Shown here piece after piece: positions 1 through 6,268 of a stretch of 8,515 nucleotides of DNA (position 1 is the first letter of the stretch; every line of letters begins with the position of its first letter). Below the pieces are notes generated by a model. It saw nothing but the letters and a program-made list of their open reading frames with translations, ran no database searches and had not been told where the DNA came from. The DNA lies in contig CAAFNI010000326.1 in NCBI GenBank assembly GCA_900764215.1, forward strand, positions 1 to 8,515. The letters run 5' to 3'. Source of the DNA: an uncultured Sutterella sp. (GTDB taxonomy: Bacteria; Pseudomonadota; Gammaproteobacteria; Burkholderiales; Burkholderiaceae_F). Made by a program: the position numbers and the translations under genes.

Positions 1-1
1 C

Positions 2-118
2 CCCCGCGCGCAGTGCCCCGTGACGGGCGGTGCGCCGGGCCTCAACCCCGACTGTCCGATGGCCGGCGGCTTCCGCCACCCGGGCTTCCACGGCTTCCAC
101 GGCTACCATCACTGGTAA
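2..118 (+). CDS. C-terminal fragment of a Cys/His-rich protein (hypothetical, partial)
   Basis: An open frame enters from the left edge and stops at TAA 116-118, leaving 38 codons. The visible tail has two similar units, each starting Cys-Pro-x-x-Gly-Gly (CPVTGG and CPMAGG, 13 residues apart). It then ends in a run rich in His, Gly, Phe and Tyr, with five His in the last 14 residues. Such tails occur on small exported metal-binding or envelope-stress proteins, and the gene lies just upstream of a two-component system on the same strand, as such accessory proteins often do. An intrinsic terminator begins 38 bases after the stop, which supports a real gene end here. The N-terminal part, including any signal peptide, is outside the window, so the family cannot be named. 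The coding call rests on the repeat pattern and the terminator. The metal-binding role is inference. Confidence 0.6.
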   Translation, partial: PRAQCPVTGGAPGLNPDCPMAGGFRHPGFHGFHGYHHW

Positions 119-143
119 TCGCCCAAGCGGCCTGAACCGCCGC

Positions 144-152
144 TGATATACT
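144..152 (+). promoter_or_regulatory. Candidate extended -10 promoter for the two-component system
   Basis: TGATATACT matches an extended -10 element (TG, one base, then TATACT, five of six bases to TATAAT). No good -35 is seen 16-18 bases upstream, which is common for extended -10 promoters. A start about 7 bases downstream would fall in the left arm of the terminator hairpin at 157-190. The regulator mRNA would then begin with that hairpin and carry a leader of roughly 80 bases before the ATG at 241. Confidence 0.4.
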
Positions 153-156
153 CACG

Positions 157-194
157 CGGGAGGGCCTTCCTCAAGAGGGAAGCCCTCCCGTTTT
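157..194 (+). terminator. Intrinsic terminator after the Cys/His-rich gene
   Basis: A perfect 9-bp stem (CGGGAGGGC at 157-165 with GCCCTCCCG at 182-190) is extended inside by TTCC/GGAA pairing across a one-base bulge. It is followed directly by TTTTCCGTTT on the plus strand. It closes the gene ending at 118 and stands 46 bases before the response-regulator start. The regulator genes therefore need read-through or their own promoter. Confidence 0.88.
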
Positions 195-240
195 CCGTTT
201 CAGAACCGATTGAGGACGTCCCTGTCGTCCGCCCGCCATC

Positions 241-924
241 ATGCACATTCTTCTTGTTGAAGACGATCCGTTCATTGCCAAGGCCGTCTGCGCGGCGCTC
301 GAGAGCGAGGCGCACGCCGTCACGTGGACTCCGACGGGCCGCGAAGGCCTTGCGTCCGTCGCCGCCTGTCCGCCCGACGCCGTGCTCCTGGATCTCGGTC
401 TTCCGGGCATGGACGGCATCGACGTTCTCAAAAGCGTCCGCGCGATGTCAAAGCCCCTCTGCGACACGCCGGTCATCATCGTGACGGCGAGAGAGGCGCT
501 CGAGAGCCGGCTCGAAGGCCTTGACGCGGGCGCCGACGACTACATTCTCAAGCCCTTTCACATGTCGGAGCTCATCGCGCGCCTTCGCGCCGTGGTGCGC
601 CGGCGCTCGCCGCTTGCGCCCGACGTGCTGCGCGCGGGGTCTCTCTCCCTCAACACCGTCACTCACGCCTGCAGCGTCGGGAGCGAATCCGTCACGCTCA
701 GCAAGCGCGAGTACGCGCTTCTGGCCGCCCTCATGACGCGCCCGGGCGCCATTCTCTCAAGGCGCGCCCTCGAGGAGAAGCTCTATGCGCCGGGCGACGA
801 GCCCGAGAGCAACGCCGTCGAATACCTGATCCATTCGCTTCGCAAAAAGATCGGCGCCGGCGCCATTGAAAACATCCGCGGCCTCGGCTGGCGCGTGCCC
901 GCCGACAAGAACGCCTCGTCCTGA
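241..924 (+). CDS. OmpR/PhoB-family response regulator (QseB/PmrA-like)
   Basis: This 227-residue DNA-binding response regulator is the output half of a two-component system with the kinase at 957. The N-terminal receiver domain (about residues 1-118) has the acidic pair D8/D9, the phospho-acceptor D51 in LLDLGLPGMDG, the switch T82 in IIVTARE, and K104 in the ILKPF motif. A short linker leads to a winged-helix Trans_reg_C domain (about 127-222) that ends in the typical NIRGLGWRV wing. The length is normal for the family. The ATG at 241 places the receiver strand MHILLVEDD at the very N terminus as expected. No strong Shine-Dalgarno lies in the usual window; the nearest GAGGA is about 24 bases upstream. 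Receiver and effector features resemble QseB/PmrA/BasR regulators, but the regulon cannot be read from sequence. Confidence 0.95.
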   Translation: MHILLVEDDPFIAKAVCAALESEAHAVTWTPTGREGLASVAACPPDAVLLDLGLPGMDGIDVLKSVRAMSKPLCDTPVIIVTAREALESRLEGLDAGADDYILKPFHMSELIARLRAVVRRRSPLAPDVLRAGSLSLNTVTHACSVGSESVTLSKREYALLAALMTRPGAILSRRALEEKLYAPGDEPESNAVEYLIHSLRKKIGAGAIENIRGLGWRVPADKNASS

Positions 925-956
925 TCTCCCATCCGACCGCCGTCCCGAACAGTGCC

Positions 957-2462
957 ATGAACCGCCTGAGCATCCTCCGCACCCTCTGCGCCCACTGGCG
1001 CACCTCGATTCTCATGCGCACCGTGGCGGTTGCCGCCACGGCGACGGTGGCGCTCACGCTCGTCACCGCGGGCGTCGTCTTTCAGGGCGCCGAAAAGGAT
1101 GCGCTCGTCGAGCAGGACGCAAGGCTCTCCGACATCGCGGTCGCGATGGCGAGGGGCGAGCTCGGCGCCGTGCTTCCCCGTGCGCTCACGATGCCTCAGG
1201 ACCAGTTTGCGGCAAGGCTCGAATCCGACGAGCCGCTGCCGAGACCCCGGCGCATGCACCGCCACATGATGGCCCATTGCCAGGCGGCCGCCTCCGACGA
1301 TCCGAAGGCCCCGCGCCTCATCCCCTCGGGCGCCCCCGTCTTCGTGCGCATGTTGAGCGATCAGGGACGCGCCACGCGCGCGGTCTTTGAGGAACCCATT
1401 GAAGGCGGCCTCACGACCCGCACCATCGACGGCGTCACCTACCGCATGGCGGTGCTCTTTCTGCCCGACGGCCGCTACACCGCGGTGGCCGACCCCGTCT
1501 CGACGCGCGAGGTCTACGCCCGCAGCGCCGCCATGACGGCCGTGCTCCCGATCCTGATTCTGCTCCCGGTCCTCGTCATCGTGATCGGGCTCACGCTCTG
1601 GCGCATGCTCGCGCCCATCCGAAGCGCCGCCCGCGCCGCGGCCGAACGTCCCGCCACGGATCTTGCGCCGCTCCCCTCCGAGGGCGTTCCCGCCGAAGTC
1701 AAGCCCTTCGTCGAGGCCGTCAACAGCCTGCTCGGCCGCGTCAACGAGGCCCGCACGCGCGAGCTGCGCTTTACGGCCGACGCCGCCCACGAGCTTCGCT
1801 CGCCCTTGACGTCGCTCACGATCGAGGCCGAGCACCTCGGCCGGCTCGACCTTCCGCCCGAAGCGCGTCCCGTGGTGGCGCGCCTTGAGTCGGGGCTCGA
1901 GCGCGCCGTCAAGCAGGTCTCGCAGCTCCTGCAGTTTGCCCGCGCTCAGGCCGGCGAAGCGCCCGACATTCTGAAGCGCGACACGCGCCCCTGGTACCTT
2001 TCGGAGCTTTTGGGCGAGATTCTCGAGCCGCTCATGAACTGCGCAGCCGACAAGCACCTGCAGTTCGACGTCGAGGGCCTTGACGACGGCGCCGAAGCGC
2101 CCGTCGAGGGCGTGAGCCGCGCGGCGCTCCTTGCGATCCTTCGCAATCTTCTTGAAAACGCCTTCCACTACACGCCCGAAGGAGGCGCCGTGACGCTTCG
2201 CGTTGCCCGAACGTCCGAGAAGCTCGTTTTGAGCGTGGCCGACACGGGGCCGGGCATCGCCCCCGAAGAGCGCTCGCGCGTCTTCGACCCCTTCTATCGC
2301 GTCACCGGCTCGGGCCTTCCCGGCACGGGCCTGGGGCTCGCGATCGTGAAGACCTACGCCGACATGACGGGCGCGGACGTGACGCTCTCCGACACGGTTC
2401 CGGGCGGCACGCCCCCCGGCCTCACGGCGACGGTCAGCTGTCCTCTGCCGCCCGCCGGTTGA
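957..2462 (+). CDS. Membrane sensor histidine kinase (QseC/PmrB-like)
   Basis: This 501-residue inner-membrane kinase probably phosphorylates the regulator encoded 32 bases upstream, in the same operon. A first membrane helix lies at about 21-43, an extracytoplasmic loop at about 44-190, and a second helix at about 193-217. A HAMP-like linker (to about 268) leads into the dimerisation/phosphoacceptor domain with H278 in DAAHELRSPL. The ATP-binding domain has the N box (N397, N401 in ILRNLLENAFHYTP), G1 (DTGPGI, 429-434), F box (FDPFYR, 443-448) and G2 (GTGLGLAI, 456-463). All key residues are present, so it should be catalytically active. The sensor loop contains a cluster of Met, His and one Cys (residues 100-108), a possible metal ligand set. 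The start at 957 has no clear ribosome site and may rely on coupling to the upstream gene. Its 3' end overlaps the convergent rarD gene by 29 bases. Confidence 0.95.
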   Translation: MNRLSILRTLCAHWRTSILMRTVAVAATATVALTLVTAGVVFQGAEKDALVEQDARLSDIAVAMARGELGAVLPRALTMPQDQFAARLESDEPLPRPRRMHRHMMAHCQAAASDDPKAPRLIPSGAPVFVRMLSDQGRATRAVFEEPIEGGLTTRTIDGVTYRMAVLFLPDGRYTAVADPVSTREVYARSAAMTAVLPILILLPVLVIVIGLTLWRMLAPIRSAARAAAERPATDLAPLPSEGVPAEVKPFVEAVNSLLGRVNEARTRELRFTADAAHELRSPLTSLTIEAEHLGRLDLPPEARPVVARLESGLERAVKQVSQLLQFARAQAGEAPDILKRDTRPWYLSELLGEILEPLMNCAADKHLQFDVEGLDDGAEAPVEGVSRAALLAILRNLLENAFHYTPEGGAVTLRVARTSEKLVLSVADTGPGIAPEERSRVFDPFYRVTGSGLPGTGLGLAIVKTYADMTGADVTLSDTVPGGTPPGLTATVSCPLPPAG

Positions 2463-3342
2463 TCTCGCGCTTCAAGCGCGACGCGGTTCGGATCGTGTCG
2501 GCCGTAAAGACGACGACCGCCGTCCAGATGAGCGCAAAGCCCGTCATCATCTCGATCGAAAACGGCTCGCCGAAGGCAAAGCGCCCGAGCAGAAACACGA
2601 TGGTCGGGCTCACGTACTGGATGATGCCCACCATCGAATAGGGAATCCGGCGCACGCCCGAAGCAAAGAGAAGAAGCGGAATCGTCGTGATCGGGCCCGC
2701 CAGAAGCAAAAGCGTCTTCACGTCCCAGCCCGCGCTCGCAAAGAGCAGCTCGCCCCTCTCCAGCAGCCAGAACATGTAGCCCAAGGCAAAGGGCGCGAGG
2801 ATCACGTTCTCGAGCGCCATGCCCTCGAGGCTCCCCAGAGGCGCGAGCTTTCGAATGAGGCCGTAGAGCGCAAAGCTCGCCGCGAGAACGAGGCCGAGAT
2901 AAGGCGCCGTGCCCGTCGACACCGTGATGTAGAGAACGCCTGCGGCCGCGAGCGCCACGGCGCCCAGCTGCGGCTTCGAGAGCCGCTCGCCCAAAAAGAG
3001 CGCGCCGAGCGCCACCGACATGAGCGGATTGATGAAGTAGCCGAGCGAAGCCTCGATCGTCTGTCCGCTCACGATCGCGTAGACGTAGGTCCCCCAATTG
3101 AGGCCGATGAGAAGGGCCGACGCCGTGAAGAAGACAAGCGTCCTCGGCTCCTTCGCCAGACGCGGAATCCAGTCGAGCCTGCGGATCGCAAGCAGAATCG
3201 CCGCCGTCACGACGAGCGACCAGACGATTCGGTGCGCAAGAATCTCAAAGGCGCTCACCTCTTGGAGCGCATGAAAATACAAGGGGAAAAGGCCCCAGAG
3301 AAGGTAGGCCGCGAGGGTGAAGATAACGCCGATTCTGTCCAT
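2434..3342 (-). CDS. rarD: EamA-family transporter RarD
   Basis: This 302-residue integral membrane protein of the drug/metabolite transporter superfamily has about ten hydrophobic helices arranged as two EamA repeats. RarD-specific landmarks are visible: AAYLLWGLFPLYF near the N terminus (11-23), EILAHRIVWS (33-42), NWGTYVYA (82-89), EASLGYFINPL (97-107), FLGER (116-120), and IQYVSPTIVFLL (241-252) in the second half. E. coli RarD is about 296 residues, so the length fits. The substrate of RarD proteins is not established; the historical name comes from chloramphenicol sensitivity. I chose ATG 3342 because it puts the first helix at the N terminus as in homologues. A GTG at 3399 would add a 19-residue charged leader (NKKKRR) with no family support. 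The last codons overlap the end of the convergent histidine-kinase gene. Confidence 0.92.
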   Translation of the reverse strand: MDRIGVIFTLAAYLLWGLFPLYFHALQEVSAFEILAHRIVWSLVVTAAILLAIRRLDWIPRLAKEPRTLVFFTASALLIGLNWGTYVYAIVSGQTIEASLGYFINPLMSVALGALFLGERLSKPQLGAVALAAAGVLYITVSTGTAPYLGLVLAASFALYGLIRKLAPLGSLEGMALENVILAPFALGYMFWLLERGELLFASAGWDVKTLLLLAGPITTIPLLLFASGVRRIPYSMVGIIQYVSPTIVFLLGRFAFGEPFSIEMMTGFALIWTAVVVFTADTIRTASRLKREINRRAAEDS

Positions 3343-3472
3343 TTGACGCCGTTTTTTCTTGTTCGTTGGATCGGTTGGGCGCGAGAGAACGCCCGACACT
3401 CAAGTCTAGCGGTTCGGCTCATCCTCGGCCTCAGGCGGAGTGCTTAGGGCCGCAAAGCCCGACCCGCAAGGC

Positions 3473-3506
3473 AAAACGCCCGCCGGGCATCAACCCGTGC
3501 GGGCGT
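3473..3506 (-). terminator. Intrinsic terminator of pepE
   Basis: ACGCCCGC (3476-3483) pairs with GCGGGCGT (3499-3506). The stem is extended by CGGG/CCCG around the 6-base loop CATCAA, with one bulged T. On the minus strand the hairpin is followed by TTTTGCC. It lies about 50 bases past the pepE stop, so it ends pepE transcription before rarD. Confidence 0.85.
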
Positions 3507-3554
3507 CGTCAAGAGATTCGATGAGGCTTGGGGCCTCGGATTGAGGACGCGATC

Positions 3555-4433
3555 TCAGAGCTTTCCGCCCGGCACGATCCTGCGAAGATCGAACTTCGTG
3601 CCGAGCGCGATGCGCTCGAGCTTCATGCCCTTTTCCGCCTGTCTGAACCAGTAGAGCGCTTCGGCATCCTTCGGGCCGATGACTTCGCAGTCATGCTCGC
3701 CCGTCACGAAGAGCGCCGTGCCTTCGGGCAGGCCGATGACCTCTTCGTCCTTGTTGTACCAGAGGAACTCTTCGAGACGGTCTTCACGCGTTTCGTTGTT
3801 GAGCCCGGACGTGCCCGCGGCGGAGATGAAGTGCGGATTCGTCTGGAACGGGATGAAGCCGAAGGTGTTGAAGGACGGCGGCTCCGCGATCGGCATGTCG
3901 TTCGTCGTGCGAAGCGTCGGGCATGCGACGTTGCCGCCGGCGGACCAGCCGCAGTACGGAATGCCGCCGTTGACCCGATCTCGGATCAGGTCGATGATGC
4001 CGGCTTCGTACATGCGGGTGACGAGGGCCCACGTGTTGCCGCCGCCCACCGCGATGGCCGAGGCTTCGCGAACGGGCTTCTGAGGATCCTTGAATCGATG
4101 GATCGAGACGATCTTGTGTCCGAACGGCTTGAAGGCGTCCTGAACCTGCTTTTCATAGCCGTCATATGTGCCGGCGACCTTGGCGTACGGAATGAAGAGG
4201 ATCTCATGCTTCGCGCCGCCGTAGAGCTGCTCGTACTGCTCGCCCGCAAAATCGAGGTAGCCTGAAGTGTGGTAGCGCGAGCTCGACTGGATCAGCACGC
4301 GGCGCTTTTCGCTCACCTTTTGAGCGGGAAGCGGATGCTTGATTTTGGCCTGTGCGGAACCCGCGGCGCCGGCGAGCGCGGCGACGGAACCGAGAACGGC
4401 GCTCTGCATGAGCGAACGGCGTGTCATCGACAT
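3555..4433 (-). CDS. pepE: Tat-exported peptidase E (alpha-aspartyl dipeptidase, family S51)
   Basis: This 292-residue protein is homologous to PepE, the serine peptidase that cleaves dipeptides with N-terminal aspartate. The nucleophile S164 lies in GWSAGGN. D179 and H201 (in QTNPHFIS) follow at +15 and +37, the same spacing as the E. coli triad Ser120/Asp135/His157. GLPEG (234-238) and GETRE-like NNETRED (212-218) are further PepE hallmarks. Unlike E. coli PepE (229 residues, cytoplasmic), it carries an N-terminal twin-arginine signal: TRRSLMQ (4-10), a hydrophobic stretch, and an Ala-x-Ala site after about residue 29. It is thus likely folded in the cytoplasm and exported to the periplasm. 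ATG 4433 is supported by AAGGAG 8 bases upstream. A terminator follows on the same strand. An alternative S51 role such as an extracellular cyanophycinase-like enzyme is possible, but the motifs favour PepE. Confidence 0.92.
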   Translation of the reverse strand: MSMTRRSLMQSAVLGSVAALAGAAGSAQAKIKHPLPAQKVSEKRRVLIQSSSRYHTSGYLDFAGEQYEQLYGGAKHEILFIPYAKVAGTYDGYEKQVQDAFKPFGHKIVSIHRFKDPQKPVREASAIAVGGGNTWALVTRMYEAGIIDLIRDRVNGGIPYCGWSAGGNVACPTLRTTNDMPIAEPPSFNTFGFIPFQTNPHFISAAGTSGLNNETREDRLEEFLWYNKDEEVIGLPEGTALFVTGEHDCEVIGPKDAEALYWFRQAEKGMKLERIALGTKFDLRRIVPGGKL

Positions 4434-4441
4434 GATTCTCT

Positions 4442-4447
4442 CTCCTT
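4442..4447 (-). promoter_or_regulatory. Ribosome binding site of pepE
   Basis: AAGGAG on the minus strand lies 8 bases before the ATG at 4433. It favours this start over the in-frame ATG two codons later, and it keeps the full Tat signal in the protein. Confidence 0.8.
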
Positions 4448-4466
4448 GATGTCGAAAAGGCTTTCA

Positions 4467-4483
4467 GACTTTCTGCGAAAGTC
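4467..4483 (-). repeat. Inverted repeat in the pepE leader
   Basis: GACTTTC and GAAAGTC form a perfect 7-bp stem around the loop TGC. The element lies about 33 bases upstream of the pepE start. It could be an mRNA hairpin or a small operator. No T-run follows on either strand, so it is not a typical terminator. Confidence 0.5.
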
Positions 4484-4623
4484 CGACGTGACGGTCGGTG
4501 CGTTCGACGGACGTTCGCCTCCCGGCGTCCGCCCGTCAAAGCATGCTCAGAAGTCTACGTGCCGCCTTTGGGCGACCGCACCAAGGGAAAGCCTTACCGT
4601 TCACGGGGGAACCCCGAATTGCG

Positions 4624-4639
4624 TCTTACAACTCTTACA
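4624..4639. repeat. Short direct repeat TCTTACA x2
   Basis: TCTTACA occurs twice with two bases between (9-base period), about 190 bases upstream of pepE. Close direct repeats of this kind are used as half-sites by OmpR-type regulators. The usual spacing for that family is nearer 10-11 bases, and no regulator can be assigned. Confidence 0.4.
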
Positions 4640-4800
4640 TTTTCCCAGACGGTCATGCTTGAAAGGAGCGCCGCACAAGGACTGCAGGGGGCGGCACGCA
4701 CATCGCGTTTACCCCGATTCTGAAAAGAGCGGCAACAACTTGCTTCGAAATTCCGCAAGTCCCTTTCGCACGGCCGACCTCAAGGCTTCGCCCACATGGA

Positions 4801-4840
4801 AAAAGAGCGTCCGGCTCCGATGATGGAAGCGGACGCTCTC
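4801..4840 (-). terminator. Intrinsic terminator of the DSD1-like gene
   Basis: A perfect 10-bp stem (AGAGCGTCCG at 4805-4814 with CGGACGCTCT at 4831-4840) has a 16-base loop. On the minus strand it is followed by a TTTTT run, the complement of AAAAA at 4801-4805. It begins 28 bases past the stop at 4868 and separates this gene from pepE. Confidence 0.9.
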
Positions 4841-4867
4841 AAAAGCGGGCGCCGTAACGCCCGGCGC

Positions 4868-6085
4868 TCAAGCGTCAAAGACCTTCATCATGCGAGTCTG
4901 TGATGTACCTGCTTGCGTTCCGACGTGCTCGAGCGTAGCCTTGACGCGTCCCTCGCCGTCGACGAGAAGGAGCTTTTCGTAGGGGGCCGCCGTCGGGCAG
5001 GCGTGATTGGGCATGATGCGAAGGCGCGTGCCCACGGGAAAGTCCTCGGGCCTGAGGCGGTCGCCCGCTGCGGCCTCGATGATGCCGTGCTCCTGATTGG
5101 CGCCCGTCATGCGGATGTCGCACCCGCGAAGCGGCACCCCGTCGACGCCGCAGACGAGCCCGTAGCCGAAGTCGCAGTGCTGCCGCGCAGTGCCCCGGTC
5201 GCGGGACATGGCCATCCAGCCCGCGTCGACGATCACCTGGCCCTTTTCGGGCTGATGTCCGATGACGGTGCAGAGCACCGTGCCGGCAATGCGCGCCATG
5301 GGCACGACGCCGAGATTCATCATGAAGAGGTCGCCGAGCGCATAGACGCCTGCGCGGATTTCGGTGACGCCCGTCTCGTCTTCCGCAAAGGTCATGGTGG
5401 GCGTCGAGCCCACCGAAACGATTCTCACCTCAAATCCCGCCCCGCGCAGGCGGTTTGCCGCGGCGACGATGCCGTCGCGCTCGTTTTGGGCCGCCCTGCG
5501 GATGACGGCGAGGTTCTCGACGTCGTAGCTCGCGCCCGCATGCGTGAGCACGCCCGCGAGCTCGGCGCCGCCCTCAAGCGCGCGTGCGATGTCGATAAGG
5601 AGGCCGCTCTCGGGCCGCACGCCCGAGCGGTGGCCGTCGCAGTCGACCTCGATGAGAACGGGCATCGTGACGTCGTGCGCCCGGCAATAAGCGCTCACGG
5701 CCTCGGCCGCGGCGACGTTGTCGAGGATGATCTTCAGGTCGCACCCGAGGGCGCGAATGGCGGCGACGTCAGCGAGCTTCTGCGGCGCGATCCCCACGGC
5801 ATAGATCAGGTCCTTGACGCCGTGCTCGGCGAAGTACCGGGCCTCGGCGAGCGTGGAGACGGTGGCGGGGCCTTCGGGCGAGAGCATCTGGCGTCGGGCG
5901 ACGTCGATCGACTTGTGGGTCTTGAGGTGCGGGCGAAGCGTCACGCCCAGACGCGCGGCCCTGTCCCTTGCAAAGGCAAGATTGGCCTCGAGCCTTGCGT
6001 CGTCAATGACGAAGGCGGGCGTGGCGACTTCAGGGTCGGTGAGCAGACGGCCGACGGGATCGGCGTCGTGAAATGCTTGACTCAT
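4868..6085 (-). CDS. DSD1-family PLP enzyme (D-serine dehydratase / D-threonine aldolase-like)
   Basis: This 405-residue fold-type III PLP enzyme has an alanine-racemase-like N-terminal barrel and a C-terminal D-serine-dehydratase-like domain. RPHLKTHK (51-58) supplies the Schiff-base lysine, most likely K55. EVDCDGHRSGV (146-156), THAGASYD (181-188) and SVGSTPT (224-230) are typical PLP-phosphate and barrel motifs. H361 and C363 in MPNHACPT form the metal pair of this family. As I recall, the His-x-Cys pair is that of Zn-type eukaryotic-like D-serine dehydratases and 3-hydroxyaspartate dehydratases, whereas characterised D-threonine aldolases use His-x-Asp. This tilts the call to a dehydratase giving pyruvate or oxaloacetate plus ammonia. 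The exact substrate (D-Ser, D-Thr or beta-hydroxyaspartate) cannot be fixed from sequence. ATG 6085 has AGGAG 8 bases upstream. A strong terminator follows the stop, and the enzyme is probably cytoplasmic. Confidence 0.9.
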   Translation of the reverse strand: MSQAFHDADPVGRLLTDPEVATPAFVIDDARLEANLAFARDRAARLGVTLRPHLKTHKSIDVARRQMLSPEGPATVSTLAEARYFAEHGVKDLIYAVGIAPQKLADVAAIRALGCDLKIILDNVAAAEAVSAYCRAHDVTMPVLIEVDCDGHRSGVRPESGLLIDIARALEGGAELAGVLTHAGASYDVENLAVIRRAAQNERDGIVAAANRLRGAGFEVRIVSVGSTPTMTFAEDETGVTEIRAGVYALGDLFMMNLGVVPMARIAGTVLCTVIGHQPEKGQVIVDAGWMAMSRDRGTARQHCDFGYGLVCGVDGVPLRGCDIRMTGANQEHGIIEAAAGDRLRPEDFPVGTRLRIMPNHACPTAAPYEKLLLVDGEGRVKATLEHVGTQAGTSQTRMMKVFDA

Positions 6086-6093
6086 GGGGGGCT

Positions 6094-6098
6094 CTCCT
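6094..6098 (-). promoter_or_regulatory. Ribosome binding site of the DSD1-like gene
   Basis: AGGAG (within TGAGGAGAG) on the minus strand lies 8 bases before ATG 6085 and fixes that start. Confidence 0.75.
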
Positions 6099-6223
6099 CA
6101 AAAAAACACGGCGGAGCTGCGTGGTCGTCGCAGGTCCCCGGGCGGTTGTGCAGAGTGTGCGCAAAGCCCACCGGACGCCGGCAAGCGTTCGATGGGCTCA
6201 AGGATGACGTCACATCAGGCCGA

Positions 6224-6251
6224 ACGCCCCGCATCGTGCATGCGCGGGCGT
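6224..6251 (-). other. GC-rich hairpin after mdh, possible weak terminator
   Basis: ACGCCCCGCAT (6224-6234) pairs with ATGCG, a bulged C, then GGGCGT (6240-6251) around a 5-base loop. It lies about 18 bases past the mdh stop. The minus-strand sequence after it reads TTCGGCC rather than a T-run, so it may stabilise the mRNA 3' end or act as a weak or Rho-aided terminator. The 183-base gap to the next gene shows no clear promoter. Confidence 0.45.
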
Positions 6252-6268
6252 CCCGCCGTCAGAGCGTC

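Larger units (their letters stand above)
4434..4800. other. Non-coding spacer upstream of pepE
   Basis: About 370 bases separate the pepE start from the terminator of the next gene. The stretch is less GC-biased than the genes. It holds the pepE ribosome site, the 4467-4483 inverted repeat, a weak minus-strand -10 candidate (TAGACT, 4552-4557, no clear -35), a small GC hairpin at 4604-4616 (CGGGG/CCCCG) and the TCTTACA direct repeat at 4624-4639. A plus-strand open frame running through it has no recognisable features and no good start signal. I see no convincing gene, so this is most likely the pepE promoter and leader region. Confidence 0.6.

Noticed and set aside
783..2168. 461-codon open frame on the minus strand opposite the kinase
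   Set aside because: It is antisense to a kinase with all catalytic motifs. Its translation is a low-complexity Arg/Gly/Ala/His mixture with no recognisable domain, as expected from the high-GC third-position bias of the real gene.
3343..3399. Longer rarD start at GTG 3399
   Set aside because: It would add a 19-residue polar and basic leader before the first membrane helix, unlike RarD proteins. ATG 3342 fits the family N terminus.
3528..4265. 245-codon open frame on the plus strand
   Set aside because: It overlaps pepE in antisense and crosses its catalytic motifs. It has no ribosome site or recognisable domain.
4269..4823. 184-codon open frame on the plus strand across the pepE upstream spacer
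   Set aside because: Half is antisense to the pepE signal region and the end lies in the terminator at 4801-4840. No domain, signal or ribosome site supports translation.
6205..6212. Palindrome TGACGTCA in the mdh/DSD1-like gap
   Set aside because: Only eight bases are symmetric, the flanks do not match, and such palindromes are expected by chance in a GC-rich region.
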